Of a stretch of DNA of 64,000 nt, positions 23,608-36,527 are shown piece by piece (the first letter of the stretch is position 1; each line of letters starts with the position of its first letter). Position numbers and translations under genes: made by a program. Below the pieces are notes generated by a model. The model was not told the DNA's origin. It did no database searches and worked only from the letters and a program-made list of their open reading frames with translations. Source of the DNA: Petunia secreta (taxonomy: Eukaryota > Streptophyta > Magnoliopsida > Solanales > Solanaceae); contig JARKIP010000038.1 of NCBI GenBank assembly GCA_029990175.1, forward strand, positions 24,125,501 to 24,189,500. Reading direction: 5' to 3'.

Positions 23608-24572
23608 AATTCATTACATGCATCTCCTTTATTCCTGGTTATGATTTTTTGTCCCCACTTAAGAATGGTTTAGTAAAATGGCCTTGGGGGCAGCACTTCA
23701 AGTTATAAACTGACAAGTGCTGCCATGGATGCAGCACTTCAAGGTATAAACCTCTTCGGGAAATAAAAAGGGCAAGTGCTGCCTGCGGGGGGTAGCACTT
23801 CAAGTTATCTGAGAAAATATTGAAAGAGATAAAAGGTCAAGTTCTACGACGGGGGCAACACTTACTTAAAATGGATTGACAAGTGTTGCAAGTGCTGCCT
23901 GTAAAGTAGCACTTCAAGTTATTGGGGAGAATGTTGAAAGAGATAAAAGGTCAAGTGCTACCACGGGGCAACACTTACTTAAAATGGATGGCAGGATGCG
24001 GGTGTCCATATAAGATTTTCATAGGGATATTTCCATCCGCAGGTAGCACTTCAAGTTATAAAAGGTCAAGTGTTGCCCCGCGTAATATACTTACTTAAAG
24101 TTAGTGGAGGTCATTCTTGCAAACCATTTTAAGCGAGGTCAGTTAGGAAGACTATTGCATAATGTGTCATAGTTGTGTAATTCGCCTGTTTAAAGTGGTT
24201 TGGCAAAAATGACCTCCGCTAACTTTAATGAATAAATTTCAAACGGAAATACCCCTACCAAATTTTATAATGACGCCCGCATCCCACCCTCCCTTTCTCG
24301 TAAGTGTTGCCTCTTGCCCCTTGTATCTCTTTCTACAGTCTCCCAGATAACTTGAAGTTGCCCCTCCCTCCCTTTCTCGAACTTATGCAACACTTGACTA
24401 ACACTTGACTTTGACCCTCTCTTGCATAATCAACACTTACTTCTTTTATCTATTCCCACATTCTCCCAAATAACTTGAAGTATTGTCGAAGATGCCATTT
24501 TGTTAAACAATTTTTAAATGGACACAAAAAGTCATAACCAGTGATATGCGGGTACACCCAGTGAAATTTTAT
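23608..24572. mobile_element. Palindrome-core element P8, inverted-dimer form (boundaries approximate)
   Basis: The left half (from about 23608, CTGGTTATGATTTTTTGTCC at 23635) and the right half (ending near 24572, with the inverted partner at about 24520-24545) form a long inverted repeat meeting near 24180-24200. The core words are AAGTGCTGCC/GGCAGCACTT with CTTCAAGTTAT. The same words and flanks occur as a single arm inside 41496-43008. No clean 9-bp duplication was found. Confidence 0.5.
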
Positions 24573-25006
24573 GTAATTTTTCTTTCTCCAAGCCTATATT
24601 TAATTTTTCTAGTGCAATATTTGTTTCCTTCCATTTTTTTTTCTTTTATACTATTTATCATATATTTGTTTGGATTATTAATTTATTTTTTTCATTGATA
24701 GTTTCCAATACAATCCATACATTTAATTGTAGCTATATTACGTAATCGTATCACATCTAAGTCGTTTCCTAAAAGCATGCATATTTGTGGCTACTTGTGC
24801 AATAGATTACGTTACTAAAATATTGGATTTTTTACATAAAAGTACAAGTTTTAGAGCTTAATTACCAAACATAGCAATATTTTAGAAAAATAACCCTATA
24901 TAGAGGAAGACACAAGTTAATTACAAATATAGCAAAAACATAGCAATATTTTCCCATAACATACCAAACCCTTACATTCTTCCTCCTATTTCCCCCACTA
25001 TCACTT
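24573..25006. other. AT-rich spacer
   Basis: No gene. The stretch from about 24860 (ATAGCAATATTTT motifs) recurs in inverted form near 26400, so 24.86-26.49 kb may be one unclassified element enclosing the minisatellites listed next. Confidence 0.35.
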
Positions 25007-25139
25007 TTGCTCCCCTCATTTCTCCCTATTTTACTTTTCCTCCCACTATTCCTCCCAATTTCATTTTTATTCCTATCATTTCCCCCAATTTTACTTTTCC
25101 TTATCCCATCCTCGATGTATCTCGTTGTATCTCACCGTA

Positions 25140-25640
25140 TCTCAACCGTTTCTGCACTGTTTCAGCAGCACCGTATCTCAACCGCTTCTGCACCGTTTCA
25201 ACTGTTTCTGCAGCACCGTATCTCAACTGTTTCTGCACCGTTTCAACTGTTTCTGCAGCACTGTATCTCAACCGTTTCTGCGTCGTTTCAACTGTTTCTG
25301 CAGCACCGTATCTCAACTGTTTCTGCACCGTTTCAACTGTTTCTGCAGCACCGTATCAACTCCCGTTTCAGACTGTATCACCTCTCTTTTCAGACTGTTT
25401 AAAACTGTATCAAGTCCTTTTCAGACTGTATCAACTCCGTTTCAGACTGTATCATACTGTTTTAAACTGTATCAACTCCCATTTTAGACCGTATCAGACT
25501 GTTTCAACAACTATTTCAGATTGTTTCAATGTCGTCTCAGACCGTATTATACTATTTCACCGTCGTTTCAGATTGTATCATACTGTTTCAAAGCCGTTTC
25601 GGACTATATCAGATTGTTTCAACAATTGTTTTAACAATGT
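25140..25640. repeat. Minisatellite: 45-bp units, then degenerate TTTCAGACTGTATCA units
   Basis: Units beginning TTTCTGCAGCACCGTATCTC start at 25205, 25250, 25295 and 25340, exactly 45 bp apart. Because 45 is a multiple of three, several frames on both strands stay open with a 15-residue period (for example ISTVSAPFQLFLQHR). From about 25360 to 25640 the array decays into shorter TTTCAGACTGTATCA-like units. No independent coding evidence. Confidence 0.85.
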
Positions 25641-25949
25641 TGACTTTTTACAAGCTCAATAATTACAATAAAACTGTATATAAAAATGTATGTGTACATA
25701 AGAAAGAATGGAAGATAAGCGAAAGAAAGTGTTAAAACGGTTTGACTAGATGGGCGTTGCAAATACATCGGTGGCCTTTTGTACAGTTTATGAATAGCAC
25801 TTCACGCGCCACCACCACCCCGCCAGTAATCCTCCAGCCAACTCCTCTTCCTCAATACCACCACCACCACCCACCTCAGGTCACCTTATAATTCCCTTTC
25901 CTTTTTATCTTCGTTTCGAATAAGCAGCACCAAAACAGATATGATCCAG

Positions 25950-26230
25950 TCTGCACTAACGCCGTCGCCGTCGACGACAATGACGATGTTTTGTTTTTTA
26001 TGAGATTTTGTTTCTGTCGGAGCTTTGGTGACGTCTCGATTATTGCGATGCCGGAGAGGCATTTCTGCTCTAACGTCGCCGTCGTCGACGACAACGATGA
26101 CATTTTATTTATTGCAATTTTGTTTCTACCGTAGATCTGGTGCCGGAGAAGCTGTGGTAATGGCGTTTTATTTTTTTGCGATTTTGTTTCTGCCGTAGAT
26201 CTGGTGTCGGAGAAGCTGTGGTAATGAAGG
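25950..26230. repeat. GC-richer local duplications (CGTCGCCGTCGACGAC and CCGTAGATCTGGTG blocks)
   Basis: Two diverged copies of a block containing TCTAACGTCGCCGTC/CTAACGCCGTCGCCGTC and GACGACAAYGATGA, followed by two tandem copies of ATTTTGTTTCTRCCGTAGAT with GAGAAGCTGTGGTAATG. It is unusually GC-rich for the spacer. A minus-strand frame here shows no known domain. Confidence 0.6.
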
Positions 26231-26499
26231 TGGTGGTGATGACTGTGACGATGGCGTTTTGATGGTTTATCCGCCGCAATTGTCTTTCTCTGTATCTATT
26301 GTTTTTTATGGTTTCTGTATTTCATTTCTCTGGTGTATGTGTATGTATTTTGAACTTTCAATAGAGGGGAGTGACAATTAAAAATGAAATGTGCTATAAA
26401 AATATTGCTATGCTTTGTAATTAGGAAAATATTGCTTTTTTTTTTTTTTTTGTAATTAAGGGTGAAAATTTGTATATTTGTGTAATTACCTAGCTATTA

Positions 26500-27564
26500 T
26501 TGTCTATTTCTGCTATTTCATTTTAATTTGAGAATATATGAATTTATTTATGCTAAATGCATCTTTTAATTAAATAGTAGTCTGATCAAAATTTCCCCAC
26601 TCAATTTTCAACGTAGACAATCAAATATTTCAACGCCTACTTTTGGAAAACAATCCATCAGCTTCCGTCTAATTCTCTCCAAATTAATCTTCACAACTTA
26701 TTTCACTTTTCAATGATACATGTTTTCCTTTCCACAAAATGCTCATTCCATAAAAGTCTTCTTTACAAATCAATTTGGCCAAGAATTTGGGAAGCTCCTG
26801 ATTTCACTCTTTCTCTTTCTTTATATTTAATTTTTACCTCATCTTCTTTTTCATATTGTCGTGAGAATCTTTTTACCTCGTCTTCTTTTTCATAAAACTC
26901 TTTATTTATTGTTATTCTATCAGCCTTAATTTCTTGCCATAGTACATTTTCTCTATTGTCTTGTACTCCATCAACTAGTCGTTAACTTTTTTCCTTTTTA
27001 TGAGATACCTACATTATAAAAGTTTCATTCCATTATGGACTCAATACAAGATTTTCAAAAATTTGGCTGCATATTTTCTACTATCATTTTTAATATTTTA
27101 CTTCCCACTATAAATTCAACACCAAACTTTCATATAACAAGACAACTCTTCTCTGCAAGAACCAGCTCATAATCGACAGACAGCCTCATTAATCTTCATT
27201 GAAAATCCTCATCGCTACTACTCGTATTAATTTGAAACAGGTCGTCTCTAACATTAATTAGATGTTAAACTCTACGTTGGTATCGGGCCGAATTTGGTTA
27301 GACTACAACTAATTTTACAAGCTGATCAAGAAAAAAGATGCTACCTCAGCATTTCTACGATCGTAGATTAGAAATAAAGAGGATTATTCTGTACATTGCG
27401 TCTACTCTGAATCCACAGAAATGGTGTCAACAGCAGGAAACTTGCGGAAGCGAGCAAATATTCGGGAATATGAACATTCTGATATTAAAGTTGCTAAGTG
27501 ACTGAGCTTAACATCTCACTTTGTGATGTGCAAGAGTAACTACGCTCTTTTTTTTCAAGAGTTT

Positions 27565-27617
<53 letters not shown>

Positions 27618-28330
27618 TTTATGTGCTTAAGAAAAGAAGATAATTTGAGTTAGTTTGGCAACAGAGAAGTTGAAACTAAAGACATACTCCCCTATAATAG
27701 TACCATCAATGAGCTTATTATTTCTAATGGTTATCTACCTTGATTAGAAATCATGCAAATAGGATATTGTCCGACTACTCCATTCCTCACATTAAATTCA
27801 CCATCAAGAATAAGGTGGCGCTTGTCTCTACTAATACTGTTTGTTTCTTGTGAAGTATTACATTTATTACAGGATATTTTCTGGAAATCTCGCTCTACCC
27901 ATCCAATTATTTGCTTTATTACTTAGTTACTTATTTACTTGCCCATTTGCATAACTGATGGTATGCCCTATGACTAGTTTATATTAAGCTCTTTTGGCGG
28001 TTTAGTTGAAGTTTCAGACTTGAATTGCATAAGTGAGATAAATTTAAGTGGAAATTGATATTTTAGCCTAATTTAGAGGAATTGGAGAAGGTCTTAATTA
28101 GAATTGTGCTATTGACTTTGAATCTTGCCCATACTTTATAATTTAGCCTGAAAATTCCAAATTTTTGGTCTGGCTGGGAACCACTTTAGGTGGAATCTAG
28201 GAGGTGCCTAACACCTTCCTCCTAGATAAATTTGAACCCTTACTCATAATTTCTAGTTCGCAGACTAAGTTTCAGAGTCAACTTTAAAATTAGTTAAAAA
28301 CAAAGTGGATGTTCTAATATGCCTAGTTAA
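26500..28330. other. Unassigned stretch with a CT/GT microsatellite, no gene supported
   Basis: No domain recognised. It contains the microsatellite at 27568-27618. The last about 150 bp (GGTGCCTAACACCTTCCTCC) resembles the segment just upstream of the primer-binding site in plant Tat-lineage elements, so it may be retrotransposon leader or LTR. Confidence 0.4.
27568..27618. repeat. Compound (TC)n(GT)n microsatellite
   Basis: About 16 TC repeats followed by about 8-9 GT repeats without interruption. Confidence 0.95.
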
Positions 28331-28340
28331 ATAATCTATT

Positions 28341-28353
28341 AGGTGGCGACTCC
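28341..28353 (+). promoter_or_regulatory. Probable retrotransposon primer-binding site (tRNA-Arg type)
   Basis: AGGTGGCGACTCC resembles the TGGTGGCGACTCC primer-binding site complementary to the 3' end of tRNA-Arg that is used by plant Tat/Ogre-lineage elements. Its position about 350 bp before the first reverse-transcriptase sequence fits an element whose gag and protease are deleted. Confidence 0.5.
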
Positions 28354-28689
28354 AACTCTTACCCATAAGTCCACAAGTCGAGTCCTGTTTCGAACTTTAG
28401 CAGATTGAAATAGAGGGTCGACAGTACCATCTACCTTGCACCAAGTTGTTAAGTTCTCGACTCCATGGGAAGTGCGCAAAATTAGATGTGAGCAGTAGAC
28501 TACTTGTGAATTTTATTTGATGGCGGTCAAAAGCGGAATGACTTAGACACCTAAAAATAGCAATCAGAGTAATTGAAATCCTTGGCTGAGCAAAGTGAGG
28601 AGGTGCTAGTGCCCACGTTTTCCAAGATTTTCATTACAAAACTAAACAAGCAAAGGGTGGAAGATTCTTCTTAAGAGGATTTGGAAGCA

Positions 28690-31600
28690 GTGATTTTATT
28701 TGAGGACCAACCGGATCGCAAAGTGTATGTTGGATCCGAATTGGATCCTTGAGTCGAGTCGAAGTAAAGCAAATGCTGATTACTTTGCTTGGTCCCATGA
28801 GGACATGGTTGGAATAGATCTGAAGATCAAGACTCATAGGCTGAATGTTGATCCATCGTATCGCTCAGTCAAGAAAAAGAAGCAGTCGAAAGCAGGGTTA
28901 AGAAGAAAGTCATTGATGATAAAGTTACTAAGTTATTGAAGAAAATGGATTTATTAGAGAGGTGAAGTATCCAGAATGGTTGGCTAACACGATTGTAGTC
29001 TCAAAGAAGAATGAAAAATGGAGAGTGTACATGAACTGCACCGACTTGAACAAAGCTTGTCGGAAAGATTCTTCCCGCTTCCTTACATTGATTGGTTGAT
29101 TGATTCGACGGTGGGGCACGAATTGCTTAGTTTTTGGATTGAAATTCGGGGTATAATAAGATTCTAAAGGAGCCAAAGGATCAAGAAAATACTTCATTTA
29201 GCATAGACAGGGGGACTTACTGTTATACGGTCATAACTTTCGGCCTAAAAAATGTCGGAGCTACATATCAACAGTTGGTCACACATTTGTTTAAGGATTT
29301 GTTCGGAAAGATGATGAAGGTATACACTGATGACATGTTGATAAAATTTTTGAAGGCTAGAGATCATTTGAGTCATTTGAAGGAAACGTTTACTATACAT
29401 AAGCGATTCAATATGAAATTGAACCTGGAGAAGTGTGTATTCGGGGTTGGATCTAGAAAGTTCTTGGGTTTTCATCGTATCGCAAAGAGGAATCGAAGCA
29501 AATCCAGACAAAATTAAGGCAATAGATGAAATTCTCGATGTGCTACCAAAGCAAAATATGTTCAATGTTTGACTGGTTGAGCAGCCTATCTCAGCAGGTT
29601 CATCTCGAGGTCATTCGAACAGTGTCACAAGTTTTTCTCTGTTTTGAAGAATAACTCAAACTTTGATTGAACATCAGAGTGTCGACAAGTTGTAAGGGAC
29701 TTGAAGCAATACCTATCAAACACTCTGTTGCTTTCAAAGCCAGTGGATGGGGAGATTTTGCTCATCTATCTTGTCGTTTCACAAGTGGTCCTAAGTGCAG
29801 TCCTCGTCCGGGAGGACGAAGGTAAACAATTTCTCATTTATTATGTCACTAACTTTACTTGATGCGAAAACTAGATATCCACACTTAGAAAAACTGGCAC
29901 TAGAACTTGTTATAGCTGTATGAAAATTAAGGCCATACAATCAATGTCACTCTATTTCTGTCATTTCTACTTTTCCTCTTCGAAGTATTTTGCACAGGCC
30001 AGATTTATCCCTAGCAAAGTGCGCGGTCGAGCTGAGTGAATATGACATCAGCTATCAGCCTTGCACCTCCATCAAATCATAAATTTTGGCTAACTTTGTA
30101 GCCGACTTCAATGAAACGATCCTTCCGGAGGTGAAAAAAGAAGAAATAATGAAGAAAAACGTCCGGACCCCGGAGTTTAGACCCTCTATATGGATGGTGC
30201 TTCCAACATGAAGGGGGCCGGCCTAGGCATCGTACTCGTGGCTCCAACATGTGAAAAATTAAGACACTTTATTAAATTACTCCCTCCGTTCCACTTTGTT
30301 TGTCACAGTTTGGATTTCGAGAGTCAAATGAGTTTATCTTTGACAATAATCTTTATATATATCTTTTAAATATTTTGAGTTGTAATTTATTGTGACTTAT
30401 AGTACTTTTCATTAGTTTTCAAATATGTAAATTTTATTTAAAAAAGTTAAAGATTTTATATCCTAATCTACGGTCAAATTTAAAAAGTATGACTCTTGAA
30501 ACAGTAACTATGACAAACTAAATAGGACAGAGGGAGTACATGTTTCCACTGACAATGAGGCCGAGTACGAGACCGTGGTTGCAGGTCTTGAATTAGCTAA
30601 GGAATTGAAAGTTGAAAGGCTGGAGATCAAAAGTGACTCTTAGCTAGTTGTAAATCAGATTCAAGGGGACTTTGTCGCACGGGAGCCAAGAATGCAACTA
30701 TTCTTAGAAAAGGTAAAAAGCCTTTTGACTTCCCTCTAAGAGTGGAAGGTGATGAATAACACAAGGAAAGAGAATGTTGAAGCGAGTGCCATGACCAACC
30801 TTGGGTCAGCGGTCGAAATGGAAGATAGTTTCAACGGTCACTTACTTGATTCATCCATCGAACGAGCTCGAAATGAGGTAAACTTCGTTAATAAAAGTTG
30901 GGATAGGCAAAACAAACTTGTTTCTTACTTGCAGGCAGAAATACTCCCTGAAGACAAGAAAACTGCCCAGGCACTCAAAGCTAAAGTCGCTCGTCATTGT
31001 CTTATAGACGACGAGCTCTATAGACTCATGTTTTGTGGCCCTTTGGCAAAATTTTTAGGTCTGGGGCAGATAGCCTATGTTATGAGGGAAGTTCACGAAT
31101 GCGAGTATGGCAATCACTCCGAAAGCAAGTCTTTGGTGCGAAAGCTGATTAGAGCAGGCTATATTTGGCCGGGTATGGGGGAGGATGCCAAAGCCTTTTT
31201 AAAAAAATGCAACAAATGTCAATGTTATGGAAACCACCTCCATCAGCAAGCAGAGCCCCTTCATTCGTCACTTCACTACAGCCATTCATGATGTGGGGGA
31301 TGGATCTGGTCAGCCGCTTCTCCGCCCGGTAGAGTACAATTCATTTTAGTTTTAACTAACTATTTTTCTAAGTGGGTAGAAGCAGTTGCACTATCAAAAA
31401 TAATGGAAAATGAGCTAATCAATTTCATACTGAGAACATCATCTACCATCTTGGAGTTCTCAAAAAGATAACTTGCGACAATGGCAAGCAGTTCGTTAGC
31501 AGGAGAGTGACAAGGTTCTTTACAATTTGAGGATCAAGAAGATAGCATCAACCCCATAGCAACAAAGTGTAAACGAGCAGGAAAAAGTCTTTCAATAAGC

Positions 31601-32132
31601 CAGTGATCGAAAACTTGAAGAAAAATTTGGAAAAGGCAAAAGGCAAGTGGCCGGGGGAACTCCCTAAAGTGTTATGAGACTTATCAAACAACAGTGAAAA
31701 ATAGCACCGGGGAAACTCTATTTTCACTTGTCTATAGATCAGAGGCTTTGATTCAAGTGGAAGTTAGCGAGCCAAGTCTTCGATTTGCTTATTCCACCAA
31801 AGAATCAAACAATGAGGCTCTATCAGTTGAATTGGACTTGTTGGAAGGTAAAAGGGAGATGGCTTTTATCCGGCTGATTGTGCAAAAGCAAAGAACGGAG
31901 AACTACCTCAATAAAAATTCCAGGTATCAAAATTTTAATGTAGGTGACTATGTGCTGAAGAAAAAGGTACCTCGATCGGGGGAGCCCAACGAAGTCAAGC
32001 CTGGGCCAGTTAGAAGGGACCATATTGTGTTGCTAAGGTGATCGGGATGGGAACCTACCAATTGGAAATGTTGGATTCAAAAGCAGTTCCATTCAACTGG
32101 AACATAACACACTTGAAGAAATACTACTTCTA
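28690..32132 (+). pseudogene. Tat-lineage pol polyprotein pseudogene (RT-RNase H-integrase)
   Basis: Frames across this span read as plant Ty3/gypsy pol broken by many stops and frameshifts. The entry to RT has ADYFAWSHEDMVGID and THRLNVDPSYRSVK (28700-28900). RT follows with KVYTDDMLIKFLKARDHLSHL (29275-29420; the catalytic YxDD box appears as YTDD) and CVFGVGSRKFLGF. An RNase H segment contains LYMDGASNMKGAG (near 30185), then a Stowaway insertion, then NEAEYETVVAGLELAKEL (30555-30610). The integrase zinc-finger region has HECEYGNHSESKSL and KCNKCQCYG (30749-31291). The integrase core is degraded, and its C-terminal part reads STGETLFSLVYRSEALI to NWNITHLKKYYF (31694-32132). Gag and protease are absent. 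No part is likely functional. Confidence 0.85.
30280..30536. mobile_element. Stowaway MITE inside the RNase H region of the Tat element
   Basis: Begins CTCCCTCCGTTCCACTTTGT and ends AATAGGACAGAGGGAG, with TA at 30278-30279 and 30537-30538. Collinear with the MITE at 7508-7766. The pol reading (IVLVAPT... / ...TDNEAEYETVV) resumes directly after it, so insertion followed the retrotransposon. Confidence 0.85.
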
Positions 32133-33350
32133 AGCACCCAGTTTCGTATATTCTACCCTTCACATTATTATCCAAATTCAGGCAATGGTACTAAAATTTT
32201 TAGATGATAGATATAGTTAGAACCGAATGATGACACACACATCACCCACGGAAAACGTGAGCCTAAGATGCTTCGAATTCTTGGTCAATAAGTTTGATGA
32301 AACGTTCTAATAATGTAGTCTTCATCTTTAAGTCAATCATTTTTTCCTTTTCTTGCTCCCTCATTTCAAAAAAGCATTTCGGAGAGAAATACAATGCAAA
32401 TCAGTTCCTAGTGTCCGGCTCCTCATACTCCGTACCCAAATACTGGGGGATCAAGGTGAGATGGAAGTGGTTCAAACGCTTTAGACTAGGGGATGCCCAG
32501 ACACCTGGGACTGCCCTCGATTGACCAAGTTTGAAATTTCACGAAGTCAAGACGCAATCAAATTCACGAATACTGAGGACTGCTCGTCCAAAATAACTCG
32601 AACATACTCACACCGGGGAGTGTTCATGTTTAGAATAAGTTTCATTGCATATGTAGTCCAATAGCGACCTAATCTAAAAGCACATCGAAGCACCATTGAA
32701 CGGCTAAACATGCTCCCAGTAAAACGGCCACCTTTTAGCGGTCAAAATATTCAATGTATCAAATGTCCTATAGCGGTCGATACCATCATAAATAAACTTT
32801 ATACTTACATGCCTAAATACTTGGCATTTCCCATTGTGCTAGTTAAACAACTAACTTTCAATAATTTTTTATCCTAAGTATTTTATTTCGAACTAAGTGT
32901 TCAAAACTCGTGCACGTAAATGAAAGCGAGATGTCGTTCTTCATTCGCACAAACTGAACGGGACCGGTTCATTTTATTGTATTCGTTGAACTTCAAACGA
33001 TAAAACTAAACTTATCTTTGAACGCCAACACAGAAAATTTTATCGGAAAACAAGCTTCATTAAAACGGCCAGAGGCCTAAAATAATTACAGCCGGCTAGC
33101 TAACCCACAAAAGTTCAAAATCAAATAAAGCAAGGAAAAGACAAAGGCTAATGGCTTCAAAGATATCGGTTAAGAACAGCAAAAATATGGAGATAAACCC
33201 ACAAAAGTTCAAAATCAAAATAAAGCAAGGAAAAGACAAAGGCTAACGGCTTCAAAAAATATCGGTTGAGAACAACAAAAATATGGAGATAAAACTATTC
33301 ATCTCCTTTCTTCTCCTCCCCTTCCTCTGTATCATCTTCCTATGATCAAA
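32133..33350. other. Non-coding internal region between pol and the antisense ORF
   Basis: It lies inside the Tat element; no domain was recognised. A tandem duplication occupies 33102-33291. Confidence 0.5.
33102..33291. repeat. 94-bp tandem duplication in the Tat internal region
   Basis: The unit beginning AACCCACAAAAGTTCAAAAT occurs at 33102 and again at 33196, with a few substitutions and indels (for example GGCTAATGGC versus GGCTAACGGC). Confidence 0.9.
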
Positions 33351-35533
33351 TTAAATGGGCTCGGGGGAAAGGCCAAGGTCTTCACGATATGTCTTTACCG
33401 TTTCTTCGGCCTCCATTAACTCAATCTGGATCTCCATATCGAATTTCTTTGTCGACATCTCATTGAAAACAGCCCGCCTTGCCTCTACTATCATCAAGTT
33501 TCGGCGCAAATCAAACTCAAACTTTTGATCGGATAATTTAGTATCCATATCATTGCATTAAAGGACTAGAGCCCGGTTTTTGACAAGCAATTCCTCAGAG
33601 TTGGCCACATCATCATCTTTCTATTTCCTTGTTATTTCAAGGTCTTTCTCAAGAGACCGAAGTCTTGCCTCTTTGGCATCCATCTCAACTTCAGCATCAA
33701 CTAGTTGTCTCTTGTTATCGACTTCAATTTGATACTGAAGCGCATGCCTTTCTTTAAACATCTCGACCTGTGCCTCAAGATCTGACTCACGTAAAGCCTT
33801 GGCCTCCGCAAGATCAATAAGCTTTTTTACCAGCAATGTCTCCTTGATTTGAAGCTTTTTTAGATTGGTGTGGAGAGCACTTCCGTAAGACACCACCACA
33901 TCGAATCTCTCTCTCCAGATCCGAAATGCTTTATTTAGCTGCCGGATCAGTCCCCCGATTAAATTGCCAGTAAAGTTATCTGGGACAGATAAATAAATAA
34001 AAGAACTTGAGCAAAGGATCGATGTTTCAGCTGTTGAAAACCCTTAAGTGAAAGAAAACTTACACGAAGAGACTCATAGACCACGTGCGAAGAAAGCATG
34101 AGGTCGTCATATCTGTACATTCAGGCAAACTCGCCCAGCCCCAGCAGCTTATGCAAATGATCGACGGCGCGCCTTTGTGATCGGAGCAGGTCCCATTAAT
34201 CAGGAATTGTCAAAGTTATTTAACTGATCTACAACCTCACCAACCCCAAGTGCCCTTTTCATCGCTGCATAAGCAGCAACGTCTTCCCCCTTTGGAAGAA
34301 TGGCCACAGGATTCTCATGCTCCAGGGCATAGTATGATGAGCCTGATCTTTCAAAATATTTGGATTTGGCAGTACCTCTCAGTCGAGAGGAATCTTTTTC
34401 TTTCCTGTCCATAGGAGCCAACCCTACGGAACCAGCAACGACGACCTTCTTTTCTAGGCTAGTCTTCATCCCCGATGTGACCTCGCTCACCAGAGGCAAT
34501 GGAGCTTTGGGCATCACTTCAGCAATAAATGCCATGAGGGGAGTAAATTGATCCTTTTCAACTGCTCTGCCTATTTCTCTTCTCTATTTTTGCTCTCTTT
34601 GGATGCTTTAGGGGCACGTCCGAAGACGCATCATCGGTGGCAATAGATTTGGAGGTGTTATGAACAACTAACGTTCTCTCTCCGATTCCTTTTCCTGCCT
34701 CAGTTGCTCTGGGCGCACCCGCCACCGTAGCCAATTTGGCCACACTGGCCGCTTCAGCAACTTTAGCTTTAAGGGCTCTCTTTTCCTCCTCTTTGTGAGC
34801 TTTCATCACTTAAGCATTTTCCTTGACAGCTTTGAAGGGATCAGTGACATTCCTCAGGCTCATCAGCAACCTTTGGAGTAATACCTACGAGAGTTAACCA
34901 TTTCAGTCCCAAGCCAGTAAGTAATTAAATATTTTCAAAGAGTTGGTTCACGTACCATGGTTCTACGCCTCATACTTCTTTTTGTAAGCAACATATTCTA
35001 AGACCTCGACTCATCCTTGTATTTTTTAACGATCCTAGTCACCTAACCGAGGATCTCAAAAGTTGGTTCAATTTTAACTTTTTGGGCTGTTGATCAAGGT
35101 GAAGACAAATATAGAAGTACGAAAGACGCAACATCTAAGAAAAGAAACTAAGCATTAAACTTAGGGGTGGGGTTCCATCGCTTCGGCAGCAGTGGGTTTC
35201 CAGGCTCAAGTAGTAGCCGAGTAGGGATGTAAACAAAGAGTTGATCCCATTGACGAATGTCATCATCATTTTTTAAAATCAGCCCTCTGGAGCCTCTCTT
35301 AAACAAGTAGAAGATCCAACCCTGGTACACTTTTGGGATGTAGAGATTGAGAATATGGCCAATGTTAAAACTTTGTGGGTTAGTGCAAAAAACGTCTACC
35401 ATTGACACCAACCTCATAATAGAAGGGCGACTTGCCCTAAGCAAATAGTATACATCAGACACAAAGATTCTATGACCGGATGAATTGGGAATGAAAAGTC
35501 TGTCATGAATAGAGAGGTCAATACTGTTGAATA

Positions 35534-36527
35534 TATGGGTGTCAAACCGGTAGGGGTCTACCAATCAAAACCTAGACCTGGACCCATTAAAACCCGACCC
35601 CATCCGGACCCGGACCCCTAAACCCCCCAAAATACCCCTACCCGAACGAGTATTTTTTTCTTAAGGAATACCCGTATACGATAAGGCCCATCAAAATTAT
35701 TGGGTATTAATAGATATACTCGTACCCATACCCGTTAAAATAAAATGAGTAATAAAATTTGTACGTGGCAGTCAAAGGAAAGGTGTGAAGGAGAATGAAA
35801 AGCAATATCCGATTCTTGCATCAATGGCTCGAGACATTTTAATTATGCCAGTTTCAATAGTTGCATCAGAAAGTACATTTAGTCAAGGAACACAAATGAT
35901 AGGTGACACCCGCCACTCTTTGGGTAATAATGCTTTGGATGTTTTAGTTTGTTTACGAGACTGGATTCGATCGGAGCGACGAAACCAAGGAATTAAAGAT
36001 TCACTAGAACAAGATGATAACCTTGAAGAAATTCTGTTAAGTGACTACAGTCAAGCACCATTAATGACACCTACACTAGAGCATGAGGGAAATGACATGG
36101 AAGATATTACACAGAGAATTAGGCATATTTAAATTTGTAATTTGAATTTTTATTATCTAGTTTGATGTTGCACTTTTTAAATTTGGAAATTTAATGTTCA
36201 AGACTTTAATAGTTCAAGTATCTTAAATAAAATAAGTCTTTGAGCTTTTACTATCATTCATCTTTTTTTTTTTAATTTGTTTTAAGTATTTAAACTAATA
36301 TTATTAAAAAAATAAATTAAAATCCGGACCCAGACCTGATTTGTTAAGACCCGAATCCATACCCGTACCCACTAAGATCCGGACCCGCACGGGTAATTTT
36401 TTCTACTCGAAATCCTGACCCGTTAAGAAACCATAATTTAAACCCGTACCCGGCCTCGTACCCCTAATCCGTGAGGTTACAATTTTACAATCCAAACCCG
36501 GACCTGTATATCCGTTTAACACCTATA
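35534..36527 (+). mobile_element. Internally deleted hAT element (994 bp) with exact 8-bp TSD
   Basis: Flanked by exact GTTGAATA repeats (35526-35533 and 36528-36535). The ends are TATGGGTGTCAAACCGG and the inverse of TATAGGTGTTAAACGG. Both subterminal regions are full of ACCCG/CCGGACCC motifs. It keeps only the C-terminal part of a transposase (35785-36132). It interrupts the Tat antisense ORF and is therefore younger than that element. Confidence 0.9.
35785..36132 (+). pseudogene. hAT transposase C-terminal (dimerisation) domain remnant
   Basis: A 115-codon open frame with the hAT C-terminal signature: YPILASMARDILIMPVSIVA, then SESTFSQGTQMIGDTRHSLG, then ALDVLVCLRDWIRSE. This region normally mediates transposase dimerisation. 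The catalytic core and BED finger are absent, so it cannot transpose on its own. It reads cleanly without stops to its natural C terminus. The ATG is internal to the ancestral gene and probably not a real start. Confidence 0.85.

Noticed and set aside
25007..25487. Protein-coding gene with 15-residue repeats
   Set aside because: Open frames on both strands follow from the 45-bp minisatellite period; no other coding evidence.
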